From: Phoronis australis
Taxonomy: Eukaryota; Phoronida; Phoronidae
Assembly (NCBI GenBank): GCA_002633005.1
Contig: NMRA01000047.1
Location: forward strand, 62,001 to 126,000
DNA: 64,000 bases
Reading direction: 5' to 3'
The position numbers were made by a program, and so were the translations under genes. The notes under the pieces are model-generated. The model ran no database searches, was not told the origin of the DNA, and worked only from the letters and a program-made list of their open reading frames with translations. Of the stretch, positions 22,867-35,500 are shown in pieces. Position 1 is the first letter of the stretch; every line of letters begins with the position of its first letter.

Positions 22867-23045
22867 CTCACGTCTAGCTGGCTCACGGCTGGCTCGCGCT
22901 TTGTTCACGCTTAACTCACGGTAAGCTCCGGATAAAGTCACGCTTAGGCTCACGCCAGCTGTCACGGTTGATTCACGCTTCACTCTCCGGTCTGTCTCCG
23001 GTTACGGTCACGGATGGCTAGACCGGAGAGACACCGGAGAGAGTC
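22867..23045. repeat. Degenerate tandem array with 11-12 bp period, array 2
   Basis: The same unit as at 21667-21870, in the same orientation. Unit starts fall at 22867, 22882, 22893, 22904, 22915, 22926, 22937, 22949, 22961, 22973, 22985, 22996 and 23007. Near 23022 and 23034 the motif appears reversed (ACCGGAG). Confidence 0.8.
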
Positions 23046-23160
23046 TAATAATTCCGTGGCTGCACTGTACTTCTTTGCATCGTTCACAATCGCAAGCCCT
23101 CTTTATAAGTTGCCTGAAATGATATGACAACAGAGAAATGTATGCAATTGCTTCACACAT

Positions 23161-23162
<2 letters not shown>

Positions 23163-23213
<51 letters not shown>
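23163..23213. repeat. (TA)n microsatellite
   Basis: An uninterrupted run of about 25 TA units. Confidence 0.98.
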
Positions 23214-23218
<5 letters not shown>

Positions 23219-23219
23219 T

Positions 23220-25480
23220 ATTTATTTATGAGGTGCATTTGTTGACAGTAACACCAATGAACACCGTTCGTACCTTTGAATTTACCCCAATTCCGGCATT
23301 CGGTAACTCTGTTTGGAAACTCGGTCGTTTGAAGATGAGGGGCTAATTTGAGAGACAATTAAACAACGAAATTTGGACATTGGTGGAGAATTGGAATTGT
23401 TGAATGCCGGTAAATTAGATACTTACAGATGACGCAAACATCAATTACTCCTGGAAAAGTATGTCACAAGTTTGAAAGCTAGAAAATATGTGGAGTCTTT
23501 AACAGGATTTACATGTAGATGTTCAAATCATAACTTAATAATAATGGGACACATTTGAAAGTCCCCAGAAAGAATTGTACTGTTCGTGGCCTGTAGAAGA
23601 GGCATATAGGTAATAGTCTGATATGGATACCATGGTATTGTACGTCCAATACAAAAAAGTACCGAAAGTAAAGTCAGCAATGGATATCATTTCAGATTCT
23701 CGTGTAAACTGTTACTCAATGCTTGCAGAAATCATGAAGGTACCTCTAAAACGCATTCTAATGAAGGATGCTGCTCCCTCGATGTTTGCGTTCGACTCTG
23801 CTCGCTCGTCCCTGCTCTGAGTGCGTTTTTGAAACGGGAAGCCTTGAGAGCTGCAGCTACTGCAGTTCTCCGAGACCATTCCTTATTGATTTGAGGAAAG
23901 TTCCATTGTTGTTTCGAATGTGCTAGGAAATCTATTAGGGAATTATTTGGTCTTCGGTGTCCTTCTTTGACGTCTTGTTCACTCTGCTCAACCGCTCCCT
24001 CAGCTTGTGCGTGTTCAGACTACTCGTATTTCGGTTCAAACGAATATGGCCTTATTTCTTGGTGGTGAGAGACTTAATAGTCACTTCCACTGTCTACCAT
24101 TTCTCCGTAACTACATGTACATGTAAGTCGCAGGTTGCGGTTCCCGACTTCGGCCATTTCCCGTCGACTGCAGATCAAAAGACGGCTAAAGTCAGATTAT
24201 ATGAGTTCTAATTCAATCTAGAGTTTTCGCGAAATACTCGTCGGGTCTGAAACGAAAGACATTTTATGGGTTGATTAGTGCACTGTGTTTTGCGGATTCT
24301 TTAATTCGTTGCATCATACAAGTTCATTATTCGTGCCATTGAAGCGTATTCACTTGTTAGTTACTCTTTATGGGTTCATTCATTATTGATATTCAGGAAT
24401 TCACTAATTCGTTGTAGTCCACGGTTTATTCCCAATCTCTTAGTAGCAAACTTCCATAAAACTAGCGGAACGGCATCCTAACCCAAGCCCCCCTCTCGTG
24501 CTTAAGTCACATTCATAAATGGTTTCCTCCAAGTTCAGTCTTAAGCCGGCTCTAAAACTGGTCTGCAGCCAAAATCCTGTTTTTGTTGTTGCGTTCACTT
24601 CTTACTGCAGAGGTAGGCATGCCGCGGGATTCCGGGGAACTCGCTATCAAGGGAGGTTTCTTCTGTCTGGGAAAACACCAGTCAGATTCTCGAGCGGTAT
24701 TGTCTCACGGTACCCTAGCGACATCCAACAGGGAGTCACACGATTCTCACAGCCCGTCGGACAGCTGAGCCACTGTCGAGTTCCCTGTACGACAATTTTG
24801 CGCCTTGATGTGCTAAACACGTAACTCTTCTAAATATTGACGCTCGTCATGTAGTCCGTGCATTCGAATCACTTTGAGATACGTTAGTGAAGGAATATGG
24901 CAAGAAACTGTAGCATTTTTTTTCTGGTGCGACATAAAAAGAAAGGTAAATTTGCTATTCAGTACCCTTAACAGACCGGAGAAGGTTGTTACTCTATGGA
25001 ATACAACTTTGCCAGTACTTTTTGTTAATCAAAGCGTTACCTCAGGTGGATATGATGCCCAAATGAATCAAAATGCTAAAAACACAAAAAGTTGAAATAA
25101 TTGATGAAAAAAGACGACCGCATTTGCGGAAATATCAACATGTTTCACGCAAATCTCTTTTTCCACACGCCATTTTTTCAAAATCATGTCTGTCCAAAAA
25201 CTGATTTCAGAAACAACGTGGANAAGCAAGCCGACCAAAATTTACAGAGTTCTGTCCTTGCAAGAATCTCGCAAGTAAAGCTAGTGTGACCACGTACTTC
25301 GTTGGCTATACATGGCTATATCTAGCTAACTTTTTGTGTGGTCCTGCGTACGCGAGTCTCTTGCGTCTACGGACGTCTTACATGCTATTGGACAGCGGAA
25401 ACTCCCCTTAGGTTTGCAAGGCCTCATGCCTTAGGCGACAGCTTAGGTGAGAAACTCATAAGCTGGGATGTGATATCTGG
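23220..25480. other. Intergenic; no gene recognised
   Basis: Short frames occur at 23623-23820, 23957-24211, 24519-24824 and 24874-25095 (all +), without signal peptides, domains or paired splice sites that I can defend. A single N is at 25223. Confidence 0.35.
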
Positions 25481-25660
25481 GTGTGACATGGCGTAGGGAT
25501 TGTGACATGGCGTAGGGACTGTGACGTCGCGTAGGAAGTGTGACATGGCGTAGGGACTGTGACGTCGTGTAGGAAGTGTGACATGGCGTAGGGACTGTGA
25601 CATGGCGTAGGGACTGTGACATGGCGTAGGGAGTGTGACATGGCGTAGGAAGTGTGACAT
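25481..25660. repeat. 20-bp minisatellite, about 9 units
   Basis: The unit GTGACATGGCGTAGGGACTG repeats about nine times. Two variants mix: one with GACATGGCGTAGGGA, the other with GACGTCGCGTAGGAA or GACGTCGTGTAGGAA. The minus-strand frames across it are repeat artefacts. Confidence 0.95.
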
Positions 25661-27170
25661 CCCCCCATACTTGTCAATATAGCTGCGCAATGAAAGAAAA
25701 GTTTGGGCGGAGAAACAAACAGTTGGTTCATTCAAGTACAGAAAATATTCAACATAAGCATTGATGAAAAAGCGGCTTCAATTGAAAAGAATCCTACGTT
25801 GACACCCAAACCGTTCAAGATTGAGCAACTCGACCGCTTTGCACACCCACAGAATTTCCCGGTTAAGATCAAAGGCACCATGCTGTTGTGGTCAATTAAA
25901 TCGTCCCATGCTGTTGGTGTTATCGTTCTTTACAGAATGAAACCATCATAATCTTTTAGGGACAATAAAATTTTAAAATTTTCGTTTTGAAAGTTTGTAA
26001 ATAGCATATAGCTCGTGAAAAGCTCACGTAATCGGGTTTTTGAGTTTTGAATATTGGACAAGGAATGTGGCTTTCACAACCTAAAACGTCGGTTTAATGC
26101 TGTAATAATTAATTATGTTCCTCATTAATTCTGATGGGTGTTCAACATAATTGGGCCAAAAACAAAACCACCAGGCAGCAGTTGGATTTCCGAGAGATGT
26201 CAAGTGTCATCGTACACTTCTTGGCATGGTTTGGACTGCCCTACCCCACGAGCTTTTCTTACCAATTGATTTCCGTTTCCAACTTCTTTCTGAATCTTCA
26301 CGAATCAGGACAGTCCGTGAGAAAGAAGGAGGTAAAGCAACACATATCAAGTTAATGGAAAACAGGTTTGGGGGGTCATACAGGTGAATCCATTAACATT
26401 TATTGTGAACAAATAACAGAAAACGGGTACTATTTCGTTTATTTTATGGTGGTGTGTTGGTGTATAAACGAAAGTGGTAATACGTACCAGACGAGTACAG
26501 GATACCACAAAACACAAGTATACGATAAGGTGCCACGTGTGTACGTCAAAACTGTATACAGTGGATGGTAGTTGGTACCAGATGAGCATTGTCCGATTGG
26601 CTCGAGTAATACGGCAAAAATAATGTGAAGTAGCGGGTACCCAAACTGCTAATTAGGTTAAACTGCAATACAGAGTACCAGACAGGCTATAACATTACAA
26701 AGAACGAAGGTTTGGGACTGCCTGAGCAGGCCCGTGGCCAGCATTGGGCGGGGGGGTGGTTCGAATTTCTAGTGTGATGGACCTTTGATATTTTACAAAC
26801 GTCGACACTGTAGAGTTTTCGGTAAGGCCCTTGACGCAGCTTAACTACGAGGGGATCTACATGTATATACACAACAACGACTCTCAGCTCTCTGTTCCCA
26901 AGATCAGACGGAATTCGTAGTGCCAGAAATGATGATGCCCTGATGGTTGTTCACAAAGAACGGGAACCAAATTCGGATGTAATGTGCCAATCTTTCAAAC
27001 CGGGCGTGCTTAAATGAATGATTACACCTCATTACATACTCTGACGGAAATATTTAATCGGAGCATATGATCGACTTGAATATTTTGATCTGGTTGAATT
27101 TTTGCGTGTTACTTAACTTGCTTATATCGCTGGAAATAGGAGCTGCCCAGTATTCTACAGGTTTACCACT
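25661..27170. other. Intergenic; weak coding-like pieces only
   Basis: Frames at 25703-25951 and 26151-26387 (+) read in protein-like fashion, and the second ends at a possible donor (TACAG|GTGAAT, 26382). No family, start or partner exon is evident. A dispersed-repeat motif lies at 26726-26765. Confidence 0.25.
26726..26765 (+). repeat. Dispersed-repeat fragment (AGGCCCGTGGCCAG... type)
   Basis: CAGGCCCGTGGCCAG with a following G-run and GGTTCGAA resembles the reverse complement of 28676-28740 and 29222-29286 (CTGGCTACGGGCCTG next to CCCCCCGCGG and TTCGATCGAA). It is probably the end of an interspersed element. Confidence 0.4.
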
Positions 27171-27177
27171 CTGACGG

Positions 27178-27925
27178 TTCACTATTCCGAAGGTTCACTA
27201 CTCCGAAAAGATCTAAAACTTCGATTGGGTGTATCAGATATCCCCTTTTACTTGCAAACTGATTAAACGACACTTCGGTTATTAGATGCACTAGGTGGTG
27301 TACCTAATGCTCAAACAACGCCAGGATTTCATGCACATGCGAAATTGCCCGCATGTCTTTCGAATACGGAAAATGAGTGAGTACTTGAATTTTTAAAAGA
27401 TTATGAAGTAGGAATATTGATGAATTATCAACCACGATACAGTTATCAAATCCATGTCAACGGTCTCCTCATTTCACAGCGTGACTGAGCTAGTTTAGGG
27501 CTGCTGCCCCTCAAACACACCCATCGGAACCACGCGCATAGCCTGGTCGAAACTAAATGTAGTTAGTAGGCTATCGTGTCTCTGCCAGTCGGAGAGTCCC
27601 ATTCAGTCTTCTCAAATTTAAAACACCGCTATAGGTCGCTGAAGTCCTGACCCGATGTTGTCTCTGCTTGAGACTGAATGAGTCGTTAGTTAGATTGAAG
27701 ATTCACTATTGGCAGTGACTGGAACTGAGCTCATTTGTAAAGAATGGAATCCATGTTTTAAGAATTAATCAACCTTTTAAATAGTTTCTAAATGGGCACA
27801 AATACAATACGCTTCTCATTTCAGTTCCGACTCGTTAATCAGAGTAATGAACTGTCGGAGTTCTGGTTTCGGAATTGTGATCATTTGAAGTAGTGAACTT
27901 TCGAAAATAGTGAACCTTCGCTGAA
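27178..27925. mobile_element. MITE-like element with ~40-bp imperfect terminal inverted repeats
   Basis: Left GGTTCACTATTCCGAAGG and TTCACTACTCCGAAAAGATC pair with the right end (AGTAGTGAACTTTCGAAAATAG, TGAACC at ~27915) when reversed. There is no transposase between them. The target-site duplication was not resolved. Confidence 0.5.
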
Positions 27926-28411
27926 ACTTCGTACTAGGACCCTTCTTCATTGACTAAAGTTTTTATGAGGTCAAGACCTACTTTTCCCAAATAATATGAA
28001 CATGCTCTACGTGTTTTTTTAGTGCAAGAAAATACGGTAATTCATGGGCGCTGCAGCACTGAAAAAAGAGGGAACCATAGCCCCCCCAACCCCCTATGGT
28101 GTGCCGTTCATGTAGTTATATGTCCGATTTTTGACGGAGGACTGCCTATTGTGAATTTACTTATCGTCGGCGTTTACTGAATTTAAAAGAATGGAAACGC
28201 AAAACGCATGCATGTCATCCACCAATCCACAACCAAAGTGGACATTTGAAAATGTATGCACATTACCGTACTCTGCCACTATCAAAATAGTACATAAACC
28301 TACTTTCTGCTACTTTGTTTCTTGATCGATTTTAAGACGTTCACACGGTTCTACTTTTTGGGAGCTCTCTCGCTGCTATATAATCTATCTAGGCTAGGAA
28401 CCACATCTAGG

Positions 28412-28956
28412 TAAAGACATTTACATCTAGACTCCCGTGTTACCCTATGCCACCACGCGCGTTCCACATCGATGAATAACATAAAGCCTCCTCTAGTCGT
28501 CTGCACGATTCTATCATCAAGCACCAGTCGGACGAAGTTGACCTGGTCCCGCCCGATTTTACGTGAACTAAATTCAAAATTATATTAGTGACTTAGTTAT
28601 TATTGCAGTTGGTAGAACAAGGAACTCCAACAGTTTTGGTGTTGTTGTCCATCTATATCCAATCTTTAACGGTCGAGGCTGCACCTTTTCCGCGGGGGGT
28701 TCGATCGAATCCCCCGAATCTCTCCTGGCTACGGGCCTGCTGAGTGAGCACACCTACCGGAGTTTGTTGATATTAGTAGGCCCAGTTGCGGGCAGCCTGG
28801 GTGCGCACTGCCATCGACATATAAATCATAGTACTGGTAAGTATAATGAACGTGGTGTTTTGGGTGAGCGTGCTGTCGATATTGGAAGCCATAGTATAGA
28901 TAAGTATAAACAAGATGGTGTTTTGGGGTAAGCATGCTGTCGATAATTGGGACCAT
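28412..28956. repeat. 545-bp direct duplication, copy 1
   Basis: Repeated at 28958-29502 with a handful of substitutions. A single N (28957) is the junction. It holds part of a ~63-bp minisatellite at its right end and a copy of the AGGCCCGTAGCCAG-type dispersed motif. Confidence 0.9.
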
Positions 28957-28957
28957 N

Positions 28958-29502
28958 TAAAGACATTTACTTCTAGACTCCCGTGTTACCCTATGCCACC
29001 ACGCGCGTTCCATATCGATGAATAACATAAAGCCTCCTCTAGTCGTCTGCACGATTCTATCATCAAGCACCAGTCGGACGAAGTTGACCTGGTCCCGCCC
29101 GATTTTACGTGAACTAAATTGAAAGTTATATTAGTGACTTAGTTATTATTGCAGTTGGTAGAACAAGGAACTCCAACAGTTTTGGTGTTGTTGTCCATCT
29201 ATATCCAATCTTTAACGGTCGAGGCTGCACCTTTTCCGCGGGGGGTTCGATCGAATCCCCCGAATCTCTCCTGGCTACGGGCCTGCTGAGTGAGCACACC
29301 TACCGGAGTTTGTTGATATTAGTAGGCCCAGTTGCGGGCAGCCTGGGTGCGCACTGCCATCGACATATAAATCATAGTACTGGTAAGTATAATGAACGTG
29401 GTGTTTTGGGTGAGCGTGCTGTCGATATTGGAAACCATAGTACAGATAAATATAAACAACGTGGTGTTTTGGGGTAAGCATGCTGTCGATAATTGGGACC
29501 AT
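28958..29502. repeat. 545-bp direct duplication, copy 2
   Basis: Same sequence as 28412-28956. It continues into unique sequence after 29502. Confidence 0.9.
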
Positions 29503-29543
29503 AGTACAGTTAAGCATAAACAACGTGTTGTTGTGGCTCGCTT
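29355..29543. repeat. ~63-bp minisatellite, 3 units
   Basis: Units starting TGCCATCG/TGCTGTCGAT at 29355, 29417 and 29481 share GACCATAGTACAG...AAGTATAAACAACGTGGTG. The same array, cut short, ends copy 1 at 28809-28956. Confidence 0.8.
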
Positions 29544-29544
29544 T

Positions 29545-32500
29545 GCGCCGCATGATATATTTTCGTACGCAAATTCACTTTAACTTCACTCAAGAAAATG
29601 TGTTGAAATCCATTTATATCTGAGCCGTAATTTTCATGCTGGTGGTTACGAAAAAAGAAAATTTCTTACCGCACAGCAACAAAAACAAAAATATCTTTAT
29701 CGCCTTCACCATCAATAAATGAACGAAGCTGTTTCATACATCACTCAAGCACTTAACATCGGAGTAACGATAAGATCCATGTTTCTACATCGTTTTGCAC
29801 TGGTACATGTAATTTGTAGGCCGTAAGTGTGGATTTTCATGGTCACCAAAACGATTATGTGTCTGACCTGCCGAATCGCTGTTATTTTACCTCTTTGTGT
29901 GCAATCCTTGCATAAGTTAAGGAATCTTGTTATTTACCGAAAAAACTGAAAATCTGTGGTCGTCTTGTCCGCAGCGTCCAGCTACCGGAATTGAAACGTC
30001 GGGGAGAAAGGGGGTGGTTGAAAAGCAAAAAATGAGGAATTTCTTGGATCGGTTGACGGTTTTGTAAATGGCTCAGTGTGTCACCACTTCCGGTTTTAGG
30101 AACTGTGAGTTTTGTTATTTTCACTGTCTTGAAAATCGACCAAATTGCCTTCAGAAAAGATTACATTTCCGAAATACGAAAACACGTCTTCCAAAGCGAA
30201 ACTCCTACAATTTCACGGCTGTCAACAAGTGTTCATGTAATTCGGCATGGAGTACGAGCCTGTAGCATCTTCTCTCCAGGACTACGATGCCCACTTCATG
30301 TTCCATTAACCAGCTGATTACGCAGACAAATTCGTAAGCACGGGGTCTTGCAAAGTTTAAAGATCTATAGGTAAGAAAACTTATACGTGGGAGACCATCC
30401 CCCAGCGAAATTCCTTAATAAAAGTAGAACAAATACGAAAACTCAGAAAAAAGTGACAAACACCGTATGGAGTCAGGGGCGAGGCTACCAAATACGCAAA
30501 CACTCACGTGCGTCGCAGACAGAAACGATTATTAAAGTTTTCAAATTTTTTCTTCCAATACGTACAAAAACCTTCTACTGATTACCATAAACATTTTCTC
30601 ATGAGTACGGCAAATAGATGTACCTTTGTTTGTAGTAAAATGTCAAGTCTATATATCTCGAGCAGCTTCTGATAGTAACCTAACCTTAATGACGTCGACA
30701 CCCGGTGGCGCTCGCAATTACAGTATTTACGCTGAAGGCACCAGGTAGCGACACTACCTCGTCCACAAGTTGGCTCACTTGGGTCCGTATTAGGAATCGA
30801 GCTCAAAATTATTTATGTATGCCATTTTCCGTCCTACTTTTGTGTGAACTTGAATGATAAGTGTCTATTATTCTATATTTGAGTACATTATTGTTTACGC
30901 GTACGAGTGTGCGGTCGAAGTTCGTACTTGATAACCCCTAGATTCGTGCTGCGAACACTCGAGATTCAGAGTTAAAGCAGAGGTCTTGAATTTGATAGTG
31001 TTCATTCAATACATTCGTTAAGGGAGGTAGATACGGTGTTTGTTTTTCCATGTTCCTCTTTAAAATGAGTAAACTTTAATATATGTCGTCTTAAATATGA
31101 CCCACAACTTGAGAAAAAAACAAAGGAATTGTCTTTGAGTGATAACTTTTTAAATTAAAATTTATTTTATTATTTTTTCAAAAAAAATCATTTTTCTTGA
31201 TGTCTTTTTCACAAAATAGTGTCACAGATTTCAAAATCTTCTATTTGAGTCAGCAATACACAAATATGGCAATAAAGGCATCATCACATACCTTTTTGTA
31301 CTTTGTTTTTGAGCTTTGGCAAATATACAGCATTCAGTTAAATTAATATCAAAATAACTTACATGTAAGTTATAACCAGTTCATTTGTATTAGATTTAAT
31401 TTTTTATTTCGTAAAAAATTATCAAAAGATAGCTGAGAAATAAACTTGAGAGTATTGTGAAATAATGAACTGAGATAAACGTGTTTAAACTTTTGCAGTT
31501 ATCAAATGCTACTCTTGGTCAACTTTCACTGAAAATCTGTGCATATAATGATCCAGTTTTACTGAACTTGGTGAAAAGACACCAGAGGGCACTTTCTATC
31601 GCAAAATAACCAACTTTTCAGTTGGTGTATTGCAACATTTAAGCTTTTTTCTTTAAAGGTGAGTGATTCTCAGACCCAAACCTTTATCAAGTCTGTTGTG
31701 CATTTGACAAAGGTGCTTTGTGGGATGGTGTGATATAATTGGCCAATTTGTGGTCTAATCTGCCACGTCCTACCATTCAAGTCTGATGAGCAGCTCAATA
31801 GGGTAAGGAATTTTCATAAATGTGGTAACATGACAACAATGCACTTTTCAACTCAATTTCAACTTGTCACGACCAAATGAATAATCAAAGTTTTAGACAA
31901 TATAAGAATTCAAAAACTGTCAAAATACAAAATTCAATGTATAAATCCTTCTTAAACCCTTCACACCATGGTCATAAATGCTTGAATTCGGTTACCAGAA
32001 ATTTTGATATGATATTTTAAGTATATTTTCTTCAATTTGTGCACAGGTTCGTACGTCGGGCGCGGATATGGCAGCAAACGGTAGAGTAAGGGGCAACGCT
32101 GTGCTCAACGGCACACATTTTGCAACAGGCAAGACTGAAACGAGTGTCATTTAACAGAAATAAAATCCATTTAGCATCACTATAATTAGATACAATAGTT
32201 TCTGACAAAGGAATTCTTTTCAATTTCAGCATACTGGTGTAAGTCAACAAGCCAATTAAATAACCTAGTTTACTTCGCAATAGGCCTAACCAATCAGAAA
32301 AAATAGGTCAAAGGTCATTGAGTGCAAACTAAAATTTGGAGCTAGAGACTTCAGAATTACGTATCTGTTTACTAAGTGCGATTGAGTTTGAATTCTAAAT
32401 TTTCAGGTCATTTGGTGCATCCATGGGGTCATTCGGTGCATTTTTCTTCTGAAAGATTGACCACTTCATTCATCTTATATGCTGAAGTGCTTAAAGTAAA

Positions 32501-35500
32501 ACATCTCTGATTATTAGCATTAACCACACTTTTAATTGAGTTAACAATTATTCCCTCATCGGGGCTCATAATGCACCGGAAGAGGTCAATTAGTGGAAAG
32601 GTCATCAAAAATTTAATATGTAATTTCTCCTACAATTTTAAAGAATTCCTTTTCATATTGGTAAACAGGTTGCTGTCGGTAACTTTCCATAATAATTCCA
32701 GTAATACGCACGCGCAGAGTCCGTTATTGTCATGCCGTGACAATAATCTTTCTAGTTTCATACTGTCAATTATTGATCAACGTCTTCTGCTGGTAACATC
32801 ACGTTGCGGGAAAACCAGAAAACCATTAATTTTTCTTCATTCATCAAAATTCTTTAATCATTTCCCAAAATAAGTGCATTTGTTGGAAAATTACTGTACA
32901 CGGTCTGAAACCTCAAAAAGTGCAAAAATCAACTGCAGGAACGCTTTGAAGCAAACTACTAATCAGCACAATTTACTCAGCCGCTTGCTCTTTTAATTTC
33001 AGTAAATGTCAATTGAGTCTGCGTTACCTAATAAAATTAATTACCACTAAAAATTGTAGTTTGGAATCGTTGTTCAGATTCTTGGCTCAGGGGAGGAGCT
33101 ATCGTTGATAGGTCAGTGGTGCACTTTGATTCACTCCATATGAAACACGCGAGAGACCGATTCTCAAGAAAACAACAGCGAGCTCTGAGAATAGAAATCA
33201 AGTATTTGCGGTAAAGCGCGCCGTGAGCAAGAGATCGAAACGGCAAATCGTCAAATGACTGATGAAACGAATGAGTTTGAGTGAGAACTTACCTTTTTTC
33301 AATTGCCTGCGTTCATGAAGACAATGCCCGTCGGCGGTCGGGGAAAGAGAGCTTGTTCGAATTGCGCACTGTAGCTCGCAATCTGTGGAAGGGAAGGCAG
33401 ATTCCCTGGGCGATCTTAACTTCACCTGTGCTCAGTGTGTGTAATCTCGTCTAAACTCCCGCTTTTTCATTACATTAATGTAACGGCTGCGACAAGAGGG
33501 CTATAATAATGTTTTTCATCAAGGGCTCTTGTGGAAGAAAACCATAGAACTGAAACATTGTTAATGTAATGGATTTGCCAAGCCCATCGCATTATAAATC
33601 GATATGGAGTGAAAGTCTATATTGTCAGGATGGCATTATTCGACGTAAACACAAGCTGAGACGAATGTGTGATTTGACACTTAATATATAGTCACGGAAA
33701 CTCACTGGAACAGGTTACTAAGTGTGTTGTTTCTACACGACAGTTCATTTTCTCCGTTGACGTCTTAACGCATCAATATTGCGCTTCATTGAAGACAGAG
33801 GTGACTGACACTAGACCAGATATTTATTTCAAGGTATTTAAATTTACTCATCGCTATTAATAAAAATACGTACATGAGATTTATAATACCACCTAGATTG
33901 AAGGCGAGTATTTCACAATCCAGCTATATAGGTGCTCTTTGCAGGAATGGTGGACCTTTTAGAATTACGTGTAGTTCTATTGAGTCTTTCTACTGGATTA
34001 AAATGCTGGAAACCGTAACGATCTGGAGAGCAACAGTACTAACAATAATTTTGAGATTTTGAATCACAAAATGTCTTTCGACTCAAAGGCTACGTTCTTG
34101 TGCCGGGGATACGTAAAATCTACTTGTTTACAGGCGTCGGGGGAGCCGTGACGACTGGTATAGGCGTAGGGGGTGCGGTGAAGTCAAAACACAGCAAATA
34201 ATGTAAAAAAGAGAAACTTCAAGAGAATATTTGTTAACCACCCGTTCTGGATTTATCCTTCGGGACCCTGCGCAATGCCTTTTTATTGGGGAGTGGTCAA
34301 TATTTTCAAGTATAGATCGTCAAAATGCTCTTGTCACCGTGCTCGTTATCATGTATGTACATGTACTTCGAAAAAGATTATCTAGCACAGATTTTCCCGA
34401 GCAAACTGATTTAGACTTTTAAATTCAAGAATTTACAGCATGTCTCCATGGACCTTCTCCATGACAGTAGGTAATAGAATCGCCTTCCGCTCTCTGTTTT
34501 CCAAAGCTTAAAACTTGAAAATGGCCTTTGGAAGGGTCCGTAGAAAGAGTTCATGATCCATCATTTTCCTGTTTTATTTACTTCTTTCTTCTTGAGAGGT
34601 CGCTCGTGATGGGGTGCTCCAGTGGTGTAATCAACTGCTTCTCTTTTTTCTGATTATGTGAAATCATACAACCTTTTATATTAAAGAATGCCACATGTTA
34701 CCGACGATGGAAAGAGATGTTACTCGTTTCCATTTCCATAATATGTCTTTTCAATAACACCTTGCAGAGTCCTTTCTTAGAGGGTTGCTCAAGTCAAATG
34801 TAGTATTACATGTACATGAGATTTCAAATTGATCGGAGAAAACGGAAACTTTCTTAACAGGACATGCACCTAAGACAACCAAAATGTGAGATTTTATTAA
34901 AATACGATGTCATTGACCTCTATCAAAAAGATTCAAGCTTGAAGAGCTTGACTATTGCTATTTATGAATTACTCAAAATAATAGTCGCGATGCTTTTATT
35001 ACAATCAAACTTATTGATAATTTTTACCAAATAATTCTACGTTATTAGGAAAGAATTGTCTATGAATTTTTTTTTCATAGGAAACTCTTATATTCTCATC
35101 AGCCTGTCAGGAGCTAAGGCTTACGTGTATAGCGCCTTCTGAAGATTACGAGGCTAAAAGTACCAGCAATTCTAAAAAAATCTGTGACTTTTGGAATACA
35201 AGTTTCTTAAAAAGGCAGTAACAAGCCGGCTACAACTGGAATAAAGGAGAATTTAGTTTAACACGAATAAATTCGGAAAATTTCTTGGGGTGTGACCCCA
35301 AACCCCCGAGGGATGCATAGTCTCCCATGCTCGGTTGCCCGTTATGTATCTGAACGTAAGCCCTCCGGAATTGCCGAAACATTTCGTAGAGTAAATTACT
35401 CGTTTCAAAAAATGTCTTATTGTGCTTTCATGTGACGGCCCAATATTTCGTCTAATAACCTACAAGCGTTCATTGGTTTTTCATTTACGGGATTATGTAT

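Noticed and set aside
25481-25660. Regular repeats considered as a CRISPR array
   Set aside because: The 20-bp units are contiguous with no spacers, and the genome is animal.
28690-28730. GGTTCGATCGAATCCC resembling a tRNA B box
   Set aside because: The palindrome is part of a repeated GC-rich dispersed motif (also at 29240); no A box or acceptor stem.
28729-29553. Minus-strand ORFs of ~100 codons with YTYLYYG repeats
   Set aside because: They translate the ~63-bp minisatellite and its duplicate.
33470-33580. Short palindromes around ACATTAATGTA
   Set aside because: Too short and AT-rich to separate from chance.
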